64,000 bases of DNA from Flammulina velutipes (taxonomy: Eukaryota > Basidiomycota > Agaricomycetes > Agaricales > Physalacriaceae), in contig CM022377.1 in assembly GCA_011800155.1 (NCBI GenBank), positions 1,860,001 to 1,924,000 on the forward strand, read 5' to 3'. The notes beneath the pieces were generated by a model that was given only the letters and a program-made list of their open reading frames with translations, searched no databases and was not told the DNA's origin. Shown piece after piece: positions 1 through 10,434 of this stretch (positions are counted from its first letter, which is position 1; every line of letters starts with the position of its first letter). A program made the translations under genes and the position numbers.

Positions 1-1535
1 ACACCTAGGGTATACATGTCAGGCCTAGGACTTTTGAAAGAGAAAGAGTTGATTACCAGAACGCTCTCTTTTTGAGCTCATCGTCAGCCGTGGGCTTATA
101 GCCTTCGGGTTTTCTTCGATGGACTCCGATTTCTATTGCATAGCGTAAACCGATCCCAAGCAAAGACCATGATGTTTGAGGCACGGAAGTCCCTTGGGCA
201 TATACTACAGAGAGCTACAAGAGGTCAATGTCAATTTATCGTCGAGATTTGAGCAAGAAGGTACTTACTGCATAAGCTTGCAGCTCATAGAGAGATGCGA
301 TATCCCACACGGCGTTTTTCTGCAATGTGACTTGTTCGAAGTATTTCCATCCGGAAGAGAGCTTCGAACCATACACATCTGCAAGGACACGCGGGTCGTC
401 CGTATAACGCGACGCAATGGCCAAAACGATGAGTAGAGTGGCACCGAATTGTTGATTGCGTAGGTGCTCCGCAGTGCCCACCAGATACAAGAATGTCGGC
501 TTGTGCAGGATCGGAATGAACGGCCCAATGTACTCGAAATACAGAGCAATCAAGGTCATCATTAAATCATGTGGCGGAAATATGTATAGTTGAGTCTGAT
601 GGTCGGCCGTCTCTTGTTCCCACTGAATAGGGAGTCAGACATGAGCGCTCCAGAAGGATGAATGGACAACGGACCGGTTGGAGATACCAAAATTGAGGCG
701 GACCTCGCTCCGGGGCCGGCTCATCCCCGAGGATGGCAGTTTTCATCCTAAGAACATTGTTCGCCATTGCAAACATGCTGGAGGAACCAAAGAATCGGGG
801 AGAGTTGTACATGGACAAACGCTCCATCTGCTGAACGAGATCAACGTGTTCTAAGTCGTCTGTCTCGTCATCGTTGGTTGAGGAGGTCTGTCCTGGAGAA
901 GAGCCGTCTGAAGAGGAAGAGTGAATCATTCCCGTCGGAGAGGCTGAAGCCGTCGCAGACGGTGGAAGGGCGGAAGGACCACTGGGAGGATTTTGGTTAC
1001 ATGCTTGAGCCTAAGATGATATTCAGTCTTACTCACGGAGAGAATAGATAAGCAAGGACAAACCGCCTCGAGCAGCTTTTCTAGCTCTATAACTCGCTCC
1101 TCTAAACCCTCGACATACCTATTGGACATTTCAGCATCTGAGACTAAGAGCCAATCGCGAATCATTACGCAGATTTAGGTCCACGTTTCTGTGAGGGCGG
1201 GTTTAGGTAAAGCTGTTCTGAGTGACGGGGACACATACTTTAGGGGGAGCTGCGTGGGTGCATTCTGCATCGAACGCAATGCAGTTGGTACAGCGTTGGT
1301 TTGGTCGTGTCGCACTGTCGCCTGGAGTTCATCGGTTACGTTGACGAAAAAGCGCTGAGGGTCATGCGTACATTTGACTGCAGATATGTTGGGTTCAACG
1401 TGGCCACAGCGGGTGTTGGGGTAAGGACGTACTTTTTCTCTTCCGACATTGGTCACAAGCTCCTGATAAACGGCGTCTCTTGAGAGGGATATCCTGCTCG
1501 TATATTTCTGCGTCCGTCATCAGTGTAGGCTTCAT
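1..1535 (-). CDS. Zn2Cys6 transcription factor with Fungal_trans domain (5' part, runs off left edge)
   Basis: Nuclear zinc-cluster regulator of unknown targets. Proposed exons: 1535-1433, 1377-1372 (6 nt), 1321-1239, 1188-1169, 1118-1064, then from 1010 leftwards. The spliced N-terminus gives a full cluster: ACDQCRKRK, IKCDSA, RCTNC and ECTH supply six cysteines with spacing x2, x6, x9, x2, x6. A basic linker (KKRGPKSAYVEGLEER) leads into a leucine-type coiled coil, as in the family. Around 562-236 lies the Fungal_trans start (FEYIGPFIPILHKPTF, then ASRYTDDPRVL and SLYELQAY); a further exon with LRYAIEIGVHRRKPEGYKP reaches about base 67. ATG at 1535 is chosen because it opens the frame through the cluster; a second in-frame ATG is at 1520. 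The protein continues beyond the window. Family assignment is secure; the exon at 1377-1372 is inference from the required cysteine. Confidence 0.85.
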
Positions 1536-3175
1536 GGTAGTAAGGAGGAACACAACGTTTATAATGAATAGACCAGTGTAAGACGGGTCGAACTGACCGT
1601 TCGGGGATGGGAATGGATAGGGGTAATGATCGATGATGCAGATCTGAGATGATGGAAATGATGATCGGCGGCAATGCGTGGCGCACTACGGACAACGCGG
1701 GAGGCAAATTGAGGAGACGTACAAGAAAGTGTATGATAGAGTAGGCTATAGAGCCAACACACTCACAGTAGTCTGTAGAAGCTCTGTGAATGCACCGATT
1801 CCGGGTGTATTTTGCAACTTCTGCATGTCATGATCATCACCCGAGGAAAGTTCCTGCTCACATTGATTGTGTTTACTGCTGACAAGTAGATAAGCACAGC
1901 AACGATCTATCACCCTAACATCTTATGTGTAGTTAGGGTTTAGGTATTGAGTTCAGTCGGCTCTCCGATCTGTTTGGCAGCCCGATCCAACTGACTTTCA
2001 CTCCTCTGGGTGGTAAACGGTGTTAGAAATAGGGCTGTACAAGGATGAGAGGAGCGCCCTATTTCAATGCTGATGCACAACTCTGGATCTTGGGGTATAA
2101 TTATAGTTAACCTACGATAAGTACTAGACTTCATCTTGGGAAGGTCGGTAGTGCATACGACACAATATTGGTGTTGTATATACATCTCCAAGTACGAATG
2201 TAGATGCTCTATACATTGACTCTCCGCGTAGATATAAATAAAACATACATCACCTCACTTCAGGATGGAGGGCACTACCAAGTGGGGGAAATTCAACTGA
2301 TGATATCGGCGAGAATGAGAAGGCGGTGTCTTGCAGCTGACATTAAGTAGAGCTGGTTGAAGCAGAGTTGTCACAATACATATTTCGTAGTGTGGCGTTG
2401 AAACCTGTTCGTTCGGGAGTTACCGCATTTGAGTGAAATTGGTCAGCATCTGATTCTTGTTTCTTTGAATACTCACAACCATCTTTTCCTGGTGTAAAAC
2501 AACAATAACACCTGACTTTCCTCTAACACCATCAAATTTCCATTCAAGTCCAATCTCACTGTTGCTCGCACTCAAACCTTCCTAGTTGTACTGATTGTAA
2601 CAGTCTCATGGTTGTTCAATATCTCTGTCTGACCCGTTGCTCAAACAGACCGTAGAACTGTCCTTCGGCAAGCTCTTGGCTGCAGGCGATTCACCCAGCA
2701 GAAAGAGAGTGTCGGCGAGCGGCAACGATAAGTCGCGACGAAGCATTCCAGCGTTCCTTAACCTTCCTCCCCTTGCCAAAACTCATCACAGTTGCGCCAA
2801 GAAGCCGGCCTGACTTGATGTCGGATCGTGATTCGTGAAGGCGGTATCAGATTCTCAATCAATCCCGATGCACAGTGGGTGGAGTTGAGAATCCTACCAG
2901 GCTACCTCGAAACTGCCCATGACTGCGGTCACTGCATCTACACGTCGAGCGGGGTGGAGCGATCACCAGCTTCTGCGACTGTGTGCTCACTCGTTCATTC
3001 GTTCGATGGATCCTCCAATGCCGGACCGGCCATTGCTTAACAATGGCCGACACTCTACAGATGATCTGTCGAGGAAAAGTTACCCATGCGGAGCCTGTTC
3101 TCGTGTTGCGCTATCTCGTGGATAAACTTGGCATTGCCGAAGTCTGTTTCGTTCTCTTCCTTTGCATGGGACCTC
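1536..3175. other. Intergenic, no supported gene
   Basis: About 1.6 kb between the divergent zinc-cluster gene and the lipase. Only short, unconserved open frames are present on both strands, and I recognise no RNA gene or repeat. The part near 1536-1800 should hold the promoter of the zinc-cluster gene. Confidence 0.6.
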
Positions 3176-3183
3176 TATATAAG
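3176..3183 (+). promoter_or_regulatory. TATA box of the lipase gene
   Basis: TATATAAG lies 52-59 bases upstream of the lipase ATG at 3235, similar in spacing to the TATA boxes before the two GH18 genes in this window. It suggests an inducible, TATA-driven promoter for a secreted enzyme. Confidence 0.6.
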
Positions 3184-3234
3184 GCCCAAGAACAAATGAA
3201 ATGAACTCGGGTCACCTCCAGGTTTCTTCCTACC

Positions 3235-4527
3235 ATGTACGCCCTCTTCAGTCTGTGTGCCCTTGGCCTCCTTGGATATCGCGCCCTTGGATCGCCTATC
3301 CCATCGCCGCTCAGTGCACGACAAGACATCTCTGTGTTATCTGCGAGCGATGTCGCGTCGTTCAAGACATACTCTTACTACGCGGCCACTGGTTACTGCG
3401 CACCGTCCACGACATTGACATGGACCTGCGGAGGTTAGTAATCGCGCGCAGAAGTCATATGCATTAATTCATAATCTATGAAACGCAGCGAACTGTGACG
3501 CCAACTCAGACTTCAAGCCAGTGGCTTCAGGCGGCAACGGCGACAGCGTTCAGTTTTGGTATGTGGGATATGATCCCAGCCTGCGCTCTGTCATCGTCGG
3601 CCACCAGGGAACCGATACCTCCAAATTGTTAAGCCGACAAACGTTCTCACTACTTCTTAATAACGAAATCATTTTAGGCTTCCCATCCTTACGAATGCGA
3701 ATTTCCACCTATCGGCCCTCGACGCGCGTCTGTTCCCTGGAATTGGTTCTGATGTCAAGGTCCATAGTGGCTTCAAGGAGTCTCAGGCTGAGTAGGTTTA
3801 CGTCTCTATAACGAAATGAAGTGCAGCTGACCATGGGCTTCTTCTTCTCAGCTCAGCGACGAATGTCCTGGCAGCTGTCAAGCAGGCCATCTCAACTTAC
3901 GGCACTCAATCTGTGACGGTTGTAGGACATTCCCTCGGGGGCGCAATTGCCTTGATCAGCGCCGTGTATCTTGATTTACAACTACCCTCTGCCAAAGTAT
4001 CTACTTATACTTACGGCGCGCCTCGGGTACGTGTTGCTTTCTGAGATGGCGTACCCCAGAAAACTTACACCCACCGCAGGTCGGTAACGATGATTTCGCC
4101 GACTACGTCGATGCTCATATCTCTCTTTCTCGTGTCACCAACAAGTATGCCAACTTGTTCTCCAGCATGTTAACATCATGCTGATCTTGCTTTTTTTCTT
4201 TCACTAGGAAGGACGTAGTTCCTATTCTACCGGGTATGTATATGCTCCAGTGGAGTCAATTAACGTTATTCACCTTCTAATTATCAGGTCGATTTGTGGG
4301 ATACGCCCACGCGTCAGGTGAAAAGCACATCGTGGACAGTGGAGATTGGGTAGCGTGTCCAGGCCAGGATAACGTGAATGAGCAGTGTACCATTGGATAT
4401 GTCAAGAGTATCTTTGAGGGTGACTCTGAGGACCACAGCGGTTCGTACTCTGTCTCCGTTATTGTTCTCTCAGTGCTAATATTTTTTGGAAGGTCCTTAT
4501 GACGGTGTAACGATGAGATGCCGCTAA
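3235..4527 (+). CDS. Secreted class 3 lipase (alpha/beta hydrolase)
   Basis: Extracellular lipase or feruloyl-esterase-like hydrolase acting on ester bonds. Eight exons: 3235-3433, 3489-3627, 3678-3791, 3852-4026, 4080-4144, 4208-4233, 4288-4440, 4493-4527; total 906 nt, 301 aa, normal for the family. An N-terminal hydrophobic signal peptide (LFSLCALGLLGYRALGSP) is followed by a short propeptide-like stretch. The nucleophile elbow GHSLGG is near residue 176-181, the acid is likely the Asp of KKDVVP, and the catalytic His lies in GEKHI. TYGAPRVGN and VGYAH are further class 3 lipase landmarks. Cysteines occur in pairs, as expected for a secreted protein. Substrate (acylglycerol or feruloyl ester) cannot be told from sequence alone. 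Confidence 0.92.
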
Positions 4528-4992
4528 CGATAAACTTATTAACGTTTGGTAGCAACACATTTTGACGAAACTTCTGGCGGAGTGAGATATTCGTAAAGGT
4601 GTCCTTCTACCTTCAATGTGTGGCTCAGAATAGCGCTGACAGTATTTCTGCTCGATATTTTCTTTTTCAAGCCCCAAGGGAACATCGCAGGTTTTCTCAA
4701 GGCTTTCGACGCTCAATTAACAAGCTTGGCATAGGCTTAGAATTGAATTTAACACGTAGATATGATAGCTGCAAATTTCTCAAAACTGCGCCTGCTTTTT
4801 TTCGGTACACCACGTACCTTTATTACCTGAGACGCAGGCAGCTTAAGTATGGTGGCGTACTCTCGGCGTGATCGGACCGTGATCAGCTGCGCACGTGGAA
4901 TATCGAAAGTGGGCTGATTCCGTCCCATCACCAGGCGACAGCAGGTGGACCCATAATTTCTTCTTGCTTTACGACGTTCATCATCCTTCAAG
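4528..4992. other. Intergenic gap between lipase and SREBP gene
   Basis: Lipase 3' end and promoter/5' leader of the next gene; no supported coding frame or RNA gene. Confidence 0.6.
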
Positions 4993-7601
4993 ATGGATTT
5001 CTCTGCGCCTTCCCCGTCAGGCTCTTCGACGGGCTCTTCGTCAGGCTTTGACTCCTCCGACACGCTCGATTTAAACCTCATACTGCAGGAGGACATGATA
5101 CAGGACAGCCCCATGTCTGGAGACTGGTCGCAGTTTTCGACTATGTGGCAGGACTTTCCAGACCTCAGTACAATGGATTTCAGCAATTCTCCAATGGTCG
5201 TCGATCCCAGTATGCTCAGCAAGTCAATTGAGCCAGATCTCTTGACAAAACCACACTTTGATTACGACTTCCCATTCACTTTCCAAAACCAAAGCCCCTC
5301 CTCCCTCTCGTCCTCTGAGAACGGTTCTTTTACCCGAAGACTCAGCGTATCATCTGGATCTGGGTCCATATCATCCAGCTCGGAATTCTCGCTGGACCCA
5401 GCTGCTGAACTCGCACAGCGCGTCCGCGAGTCTGCTGGTATGATCACGGCTACGCAAACTGGTGTGTATCTATCCATCTGTAAACACTCAACACTATCTC
5501 ACACTTTTCAGCTGGTGTCTTGTCAACGTCATCGTCAACATCATCGTCTGCTGCCTCTACACCCCCGCCAGCCACACCACCTCAATCCCAAGGGGAGATG
5601 GGTCAGACATTTTTCCAGGCGTCCAGTGTACCGCCCGCCACATCTGCTTCCAGCACCATGATGATCTCCGCGCGGCCCAAAACCTCCCACACGACCATAG
5701 AACGCCGTTACCGGACGAACCTCAACGCTCGTATCCAGTCTTTGCGCATGGCGGTTCCGGCTTTGCGTGTGCTGGAGTGGAACGATGGCACAAAGAAGAG
5801 CAAGGGTACCAAGGCAAAGATCAAGGCTGAGGACGGTATGGATGTCATCAACGAGCGAGGTTTCGTGGATGGCGTCAAGGTGGCCAGGAAGTGCAGCAAA
5901 GCCAACGTACTGGGAAAGGCTGTGGAGTACATTACCGTGCTGAAGAAGCGGGAAAACAGATTGAAGAGGGAGCAAGATGGTCTGAAGGCTTTGGTCTCCG
6001 GTCTGGTCGGTGGCCCCGAGTTGTTGACGGCATGGGAGAAAGAGTGGAGGGCGAATTTTGGAGGGGAAGAGAAGGATGAGGTCGATGGTATTGAAGAGGA
6101 AGTCGGGGACTCGGACGACGAGGACAATGATGAAGAAGAGGAGCGCAAGCGGAAGAAACCTAAAGTATCGCCGCCACCACCAACGAGCGCTGCCCCTCTC
6201 GCCCCGGGTACGGTGCCCGAGAAGAGAAAGCGTGGCCGACCTCGCAAGGTCGTTCCGCCACCGGTGGTACCTGACACAATATCTGTGGCCCCCGCTCCCC
6301 AATCCCAGGCTCCCCAATATCTTCTTGCTACTTTCGCCCTCTTCTCACTATTCAACAACCCCTTGACTTCATCTCACCCGACGTCGCCTCATAACCACGA
6401 AGGTGTTGTTCTCAACCCTAAGCCACACCATGTCGAGTCGGGTTACCAGTCCTTCATCCAGACTTTCCACCTCATCGTATCCGTCCTCGTTTTCGCCTCG
6501 ATTGTCCTGCCGTGGGCTGGCTCCTTTGCTTCACGGATGAAGTTTAATGGATTCCCTCGCACGAACAGACAGGCGCACTCGCCGAGGTTATCACGGACTG
6601 ATAATCTCTCGAAGGCGCTTCAAACATCCAACCGTGGACAGCCAGGAGAAGTGCAGACTTTGAAGAAGGCCCTTGGCTGGGGACGCAAAGGCGCCTCGTA
6701 CGAGGAGAAGGGACTCGAGCAAAGAGCTTGGGTACGACTGGGCGAGATATGTGTTTTCAATCCAGGTATGGTTTTCCCCTTGTTGAATTGATCGTTACTC
6801 ATAAGATTGACAGAACAATCGTCTTTGCTTTCGCGCCTGTTTACGATCTATCACCTCCGAGCCCACCTTCCTTGGTTCAGCGCAAGTGCTGCCGACCTCA
6901 GTACCTTAGCCATGCTTATTTCTCCCATCGCCAAGGGCCGTGCGGCCAGTATCTGGGAAGCCGCTAGGAAGAACGGCTTGACGCAAGGACGAGCATGTGC
7001 GTACGAGCGCTTGGTCCTTGCTTCTGTCAGCGTCGACCAAGCCGCCGCGATGGTCAAGGTCGCCGGCAAACTCCCGCGTTACACGCCCATTGGTGTCATT
7101 GCCTGCAGCCTCGTCCTTCAACGCCTAAAGAAGCATCTGGTGTTGATGTTCGTCGGGTCCGTCGTTCCGCAGCAGCTGAACGAGAACAACGATGACGAGG
7201 AAGAAGCTCGTAGGGTGACTGTGGACTCTGCGCGGTCACTGGGCGGACGGATGGGGCAGCTTGGCGATGCCTTTGAGGAGGTGTGGAATGGGGGTAATCC
7301 GGTTCTTGAGGACGAGGAGGATGCGGAGGGCTTGGAGCATGACATTGGGACGCTGTTGACTGCGATGGTCTTGTATAGGAAGATCTTCCCGTCTGCGGTC
7401 CTTGGTTGTCGTGGGGATGACGGCGTCTCTATCCTTCTGAGCCCTCCGCCCAGCCCAACGTTGGCGGACCACGAGTTCGGAGGATTCCAATTGAGGACTA
7501 TCATGGGGCGGAAAGTATTCGATGATGAGGAAGTGGAGGAAGCGAGGGATAGGGTGGTGGATATGTTGGTTGCGTTGGATAGACGTGGGCGTTTGTGCTG
7601 A
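4993..7601 (+). CDS. sre1: SREBP-type bHLH membrane-bound transcription factor
   Basis: Sterol- and oxygen-responsive regulator, expected in the ER membrane and released by proteolysis to enter the nucleus. Exons 4993-5461, 5512-6765, 6814-7601 give 836 aa. The N-terminus is acidic and Ser-rich (activation domain). The basic region and helix 1 begin near residue 214 with HTTIERRYRTNLNARIQ; the Tyr in ERRYR is the SREBP hallmark in place of Arg. Helix 2 (KANVLGKAVEYITVLKKRE) follows an unusually long loop. An acidic stretch and an AT-hook-like KRGRPRK precede two hydrophobic segments (YLLATFALFSLF and FHLIVSVLVFASIVLPWAG), the hairpin membrane anchor. The C-terminal lumenal/cytosolic region is long and resembles the fungal SREBP C-terminal domain (DUF2014; inference). 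The symbol follows fission yeast/Cryptococcus usage. Confidence 0.9.
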
Positions 7602-7883
7602 TTTTGGTTTATTGGACAAGTTATCTATGAATTAAACTATTGTATATCCTTCTTATTTGACCAATCTTGACTATTCACTTTATTGGATTTCGCGCCACAC
7701 TGGAGAACAAGATAATGAGCGTTGAGCGTACTTGCTCTTATTCTCGATATGAAAAAGATAGCCATGTTGATCAATTTGAGCATGAACTTGATGAAGTACT
7801 AACGGCATCGCTCGTGACTTTTGTGTGAGAAGCCCTAACCCAAGGAGACCGGTACCGTCTCACGAGCAGATAGCTGGTACCCC

Positions 7884-8726
7884 ATGCTTCCCTCCCTTCA
7901 TTATAACCCGCATCATACCACTGCCAAACCAATCCTGCCGAGGACCTGCTACCCAGACGAGCAAAACCACCAAGCTGAAGCAAACGGTGAGGGTTCCCAA
8001 GGCCCTTGGGATGGCTTGTTAAATAACGCGCTCATAGAAATGGGAGAAACACCTACTATTAAACCTCTTGCCGTCCATGAGAACGAATCCCCATCACCCC
8101 AGTCCGCGATGAACTATCCAACACCAACTGCGTCGCCCCGTCCTTTGGTATCACCAGTACCGTATTCTTCACAGAACGTTCGGACCGAGCGTCAGTTCAT
8201 CGAGTCTTGTGGCGAATATCCGGAGTTTCGACTGAGGCAACGACCGCGTGGCGCGCCACTACCGCCTCAAGTCGTCGGTGAACCCATGGCAGTGATGCAC
8301 CCTCGTTTGCGACGTTGTCCAATAGGCTTCACGCGCCTCAGCCAGCCATGGGAGGAGATCGAAGAGCGATGGAACTCCACACTGCGGGACGTCGCGACAA
8401 ATCCGTTGCTGCCTTCACTCGCGCTGACCAGTTCGTTATTACCATGGCCTATCGTTGTGATGCGATCGGGAGATAGAGCGTATGTCACGGTGGGCGACGT
8501 CTTGCGGGCGATGTGGGAATATTTCCGGATTCCGATGGGAAATAAGATTGCCTTGGGGTCGGGCGCACTGATAGGCATCGGACGACAGCAGCTCGAGGGG
8601 GCGTCGGGGCTAGATAGGGTACAGAGGCAAGGTCGTCGAGTTGACTTGTTATTGGGGCGAACGTGCTTTGTTGGCGTGAGCAGAGCGAATGGTGATGCAG
8701 ATACGTGGGTTATGCATGTAGCATAG
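7884..8726 (+). CDS. DUF6699-type hypothetical protein
   Basis: Single-exon 280 aa protein of unknown function. The N-terminal half is Pro/Ser-rich and probably disordered. The C-terminal half has the pattern of the DUF6699 domain, which is abundant in mushroom-forming fungi: a LPWPIVV strand, YVTVGDVLRAMWEYFRIP, and a closing block FVGVSRANGDADTWVMHVA. Family naming is from memory of the domain pattern and would need a profile search. No signal peptide or membrane segment is visible. The next gene starts only 110 bases downstream on the same strand. Confidence 0.65.
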   Translation: MLPSLHYNPHHTTAKPILPRTCYPDEQNHQAEANGEGSQGPWDGLLNNALIEMGETPTIKPLAVHENESPSPQSAMNYPTPTASPRPLVSPVPYSSQNVRTERQFIESCGEYPEFRLRQRPRGAPLPPQVVGEPMAVMHPRLRRCPIGFTRLSQPWEEIEERWNSTLRDVATNPLLPSLALTSSLLPWPIVVMRSGDRAYVTVGDVLRAMWEYFRIPMGNKIALGSGALIGIGRQQLEGASGLDRVQRQGRRVDLLLGRTCFVGVSRANGDADTWVMHVA

Positions 8727-8836
8727 TATTCAAAGCAGACAATCGAGTATCCGGGCCACAGTTTGTAAACGACAAGAAGGTGATGGTGGAAGCGAGTCAA
8801 ACAACATTGTGGCTGTGCAGCCATCGTTCCACCGTC

Positions 8837-9594
8837 ATGACCTCGTCCACGTCCACAGCCACAGCCACGTCCCCGACAACGACGCCGTTCGTACAGCAGG
8901 GCGACGCGCTCAACGATTTTCTACGATCTTTCTGGCAGCGTCAGATAGACACGGCCGAGCAGGAAACGCCAGATTTCAAGCATCCCGCTCTGCCGCTCGC
9001 GAGGATCAAAAAAGTCATGAAGAGCGACCCAGAAATAAAGGTGAGCAATCTAGCAGCGATTGTGACGCCAACTAGACTGATGAGCTTACCGTAGTATATG
9101 GACAGATGATTTCTGCCGATGGTAAGCCAGCGCTGCTGCTTGTTTCCGACCTTGGCTTGACCGCGACGCGCCTCAGCACCCATCATTTTCTGTAAAGCTT
9201 GCGAAAGTACGTTTCCTTTCCATACTCATAGCCTTGAAGTAGCACTAAGCATTCGATAGTCTTCATCGCCGAAGTCACCGCCCGTGCCTTCATCATCGCA
9301 GACTCGAACAAGCGCCGTACGCTGTCGCGCTCGGACATTGCCAAAGCCTTGAGCAAGTCCGACCAGTTTGACTTCCTCATCGATCTCGTGCCGAGAGAAG
9401 AGATGCCTTTCCCCACAGGCGGCGCGGCAGTGAAGAAAGCCAAACCGACTATCAAAAATGACAAGCAAGAGGTAGGGCGCGGCTCGTTCATATATTATGG
9501 CGTCGCTAACCTCGGTCAGTTGGCCAAGGCGGAGGAAGATCCTCAGACACTCTCAGTTGAAGTCGAGAGCAATGAACACGCAGTGGACGTGTAA
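8837..9594 (+). CDS. hap5: CCAAT-binding complex subunit HAP5 / NF-YC
   Basis: Histone-fold subunit of the heterotrimeric CCAAT-binding factor (with HAP2 and HAP3), a nuclear DNA-binding complex. Exons 8837-9040, 9106-9121 (16 nt), 9177-9206 (30 nt), 9260-9594; 585 nt, 194 aa. The histone fold reads LPLARIKKVMKSDPEIK, MISADAPIIFCKACEIFI, RAFIIADSNKRRTLSRSDIA, FDFLIDLVPRE, all canonical for NF-YC. The fold is cut by three introns, making two very small exons. ATG at 8837 is preferred over an in-frame ATG at 8782 because it begins the usual low-complexity N-terminus. The C-terminal tail is short. Confidence 0.95.
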
Positions 9595-9925
9595 ATTCTC
9601 ATATACCAGTCACCAAAATTCCAAGCGTCCATCAACGCTCATGGCAGTTTCGATCCTACACGCAGTTCTTGTTCTCTTTAACTTTTGAGTATTCAATTCA
9701 ATGAATGACACGCGCCACGCCAATATTTCCCCGACATCGAATCTTGCATGCGCCACATCCATCAAAACTGCACCATCATTCAGTCACAATTCATGTAGGC
9801 GCCTGTGGCCAGCCAAATACAATTGCTACGCAATCAAATCACGAAGCCTGTCCCTCCAATAAATACATTGGCCACATTTACCAGACATGCAGAAATGAAA
9901 ACGAAAGACAACATTTTGAGGCATC

Positions 9926-9953
9926 CCGAGCGCCACCAATTGGCAGCGCCCGA
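9926..9953 (-). other. Hairpin downstream of U2 copy 1 (candidate 3'-end processing signal)
   Basis: On the minus strand a 12-bp stem with an AATT loop begins about 31 bases past the predicted U2 3' end. The same hairpin follows U2 copy 2 at 38480-38507, with two base changes that keep pairing (C-G to U-G and G-C to G-U). In budding and fission yeast, RNase III enzymes (Rnt1, Pac1) cleave a hairpin downstream of U2; a similar role here is inference. Confidence 0.55.
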
Positions 9954-9984
9954 TAGACAACGACAAAAAGGATGAGAAAGAAAG

Positions 9985-10179
9985 AGTTCCCCCGACGACA
10001 CTAGCCGGTACTGCAGTGGCAAGGTCATCGCGTCCCCGTGTTGCAAGCAGAGCACGAAGAACAAGGGCGGCAAAAATTAGATAACCAAATACGGGAGGCG
10101 GTGCCTCCGTAATAGCGGTTAAACTATTAAGAACAGATACTACACTTGATCTAAGCCAAAAGGCCAGAGTGGTAAAGAT
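9985..10179 (-). ncRNA. U2: U2 spliceosomal snRNA, copy 1
   Basis: Core spliceosome RNA that pairs with the intron branch site. The minus strand reads CTCTGGCCTTTTGGC, TAGATCAAGTGTAGTATC and TGTTCTTAATAGTTTAACC, which are U2 signatures: GTAGTA is the branch-site recognition sequence, followed by stem IIa. The Sm site is AATTTTTG, then a 3' domain with CACTGCAGTACCGGC in the terminal stem-loop. It differs from copy 2 at few positions: T for C at nucleotide 4, G for A in the stem IIa loop, and A for T in the last stem-loop region. Ends are estimated from yeast U2 and from the alignment of both copies. Confidence 0.93.
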
Positions 10180-10200
10180 TCATTGTGTCGGGAGGCGGGC

Positions 10201-10232
10201 TTTATAGTTCTTGGATTTGGCGCACGGACCAC
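10201..10232 (-). promoter_or_regulatory. U2 copy 1 promoter: TATA and upstream element
   Basis: On the minus strand TATAAA (10206-10201) lies 22-27 bases upstream of the U2 start, and GTGGTCCGTGCG (10232-10221) lies at -42 to -53. Both elements and their spacing are repeated before U2 copy 2, while the sequence between them differs, so they are probably the snRNA core promoter. Confidence 0.65.
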
Positions 10233-10292
10233 TTTTGGCGGCTGCTTCCGAGGTGCTCATGAACGGATCGTGCGACTACTGGTGTTTGACAT

Positions 10293-10366
10293 GGTTCGAT
10301 GGCGTAGTTGGTTATCGCATCTGTCTAACACACAGAAGGTCCTCAGTTCGAGCCTGGGTCGAATCA
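10293..10366 (+). tRNA. tRNA-Val (anticodon AAC)
   Basis: Full cloverleaf without intron: acceptor GGTTCGA pairs with TCGAATC, D-arm GCG/CGC, anticodon stem TCTGT/ACAGA with loop CTAACAC (anticodon AAC), T-arm CTCAG/CTGGG around TTCGAGC, discriminator A. The gene lies about 110 bases upstream of U2 copy 1 and points away from it. Confidence 0.94.
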
Positions 10367-10434
10367 TTGCTTACACCGAAAGTCCGTTTCGTTGATTTTT
10401 ACACGCTACTAAGTGCATGCTTGTGGTAGTCAAT

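Noticed and set aside
5541..6358. Long antisense frames over the SREBP coding exons
   Set aside because: They are mirror frames of a GC-rich coding exon; composition (Ser/Pro/Arg runs) follows from the sense codons.
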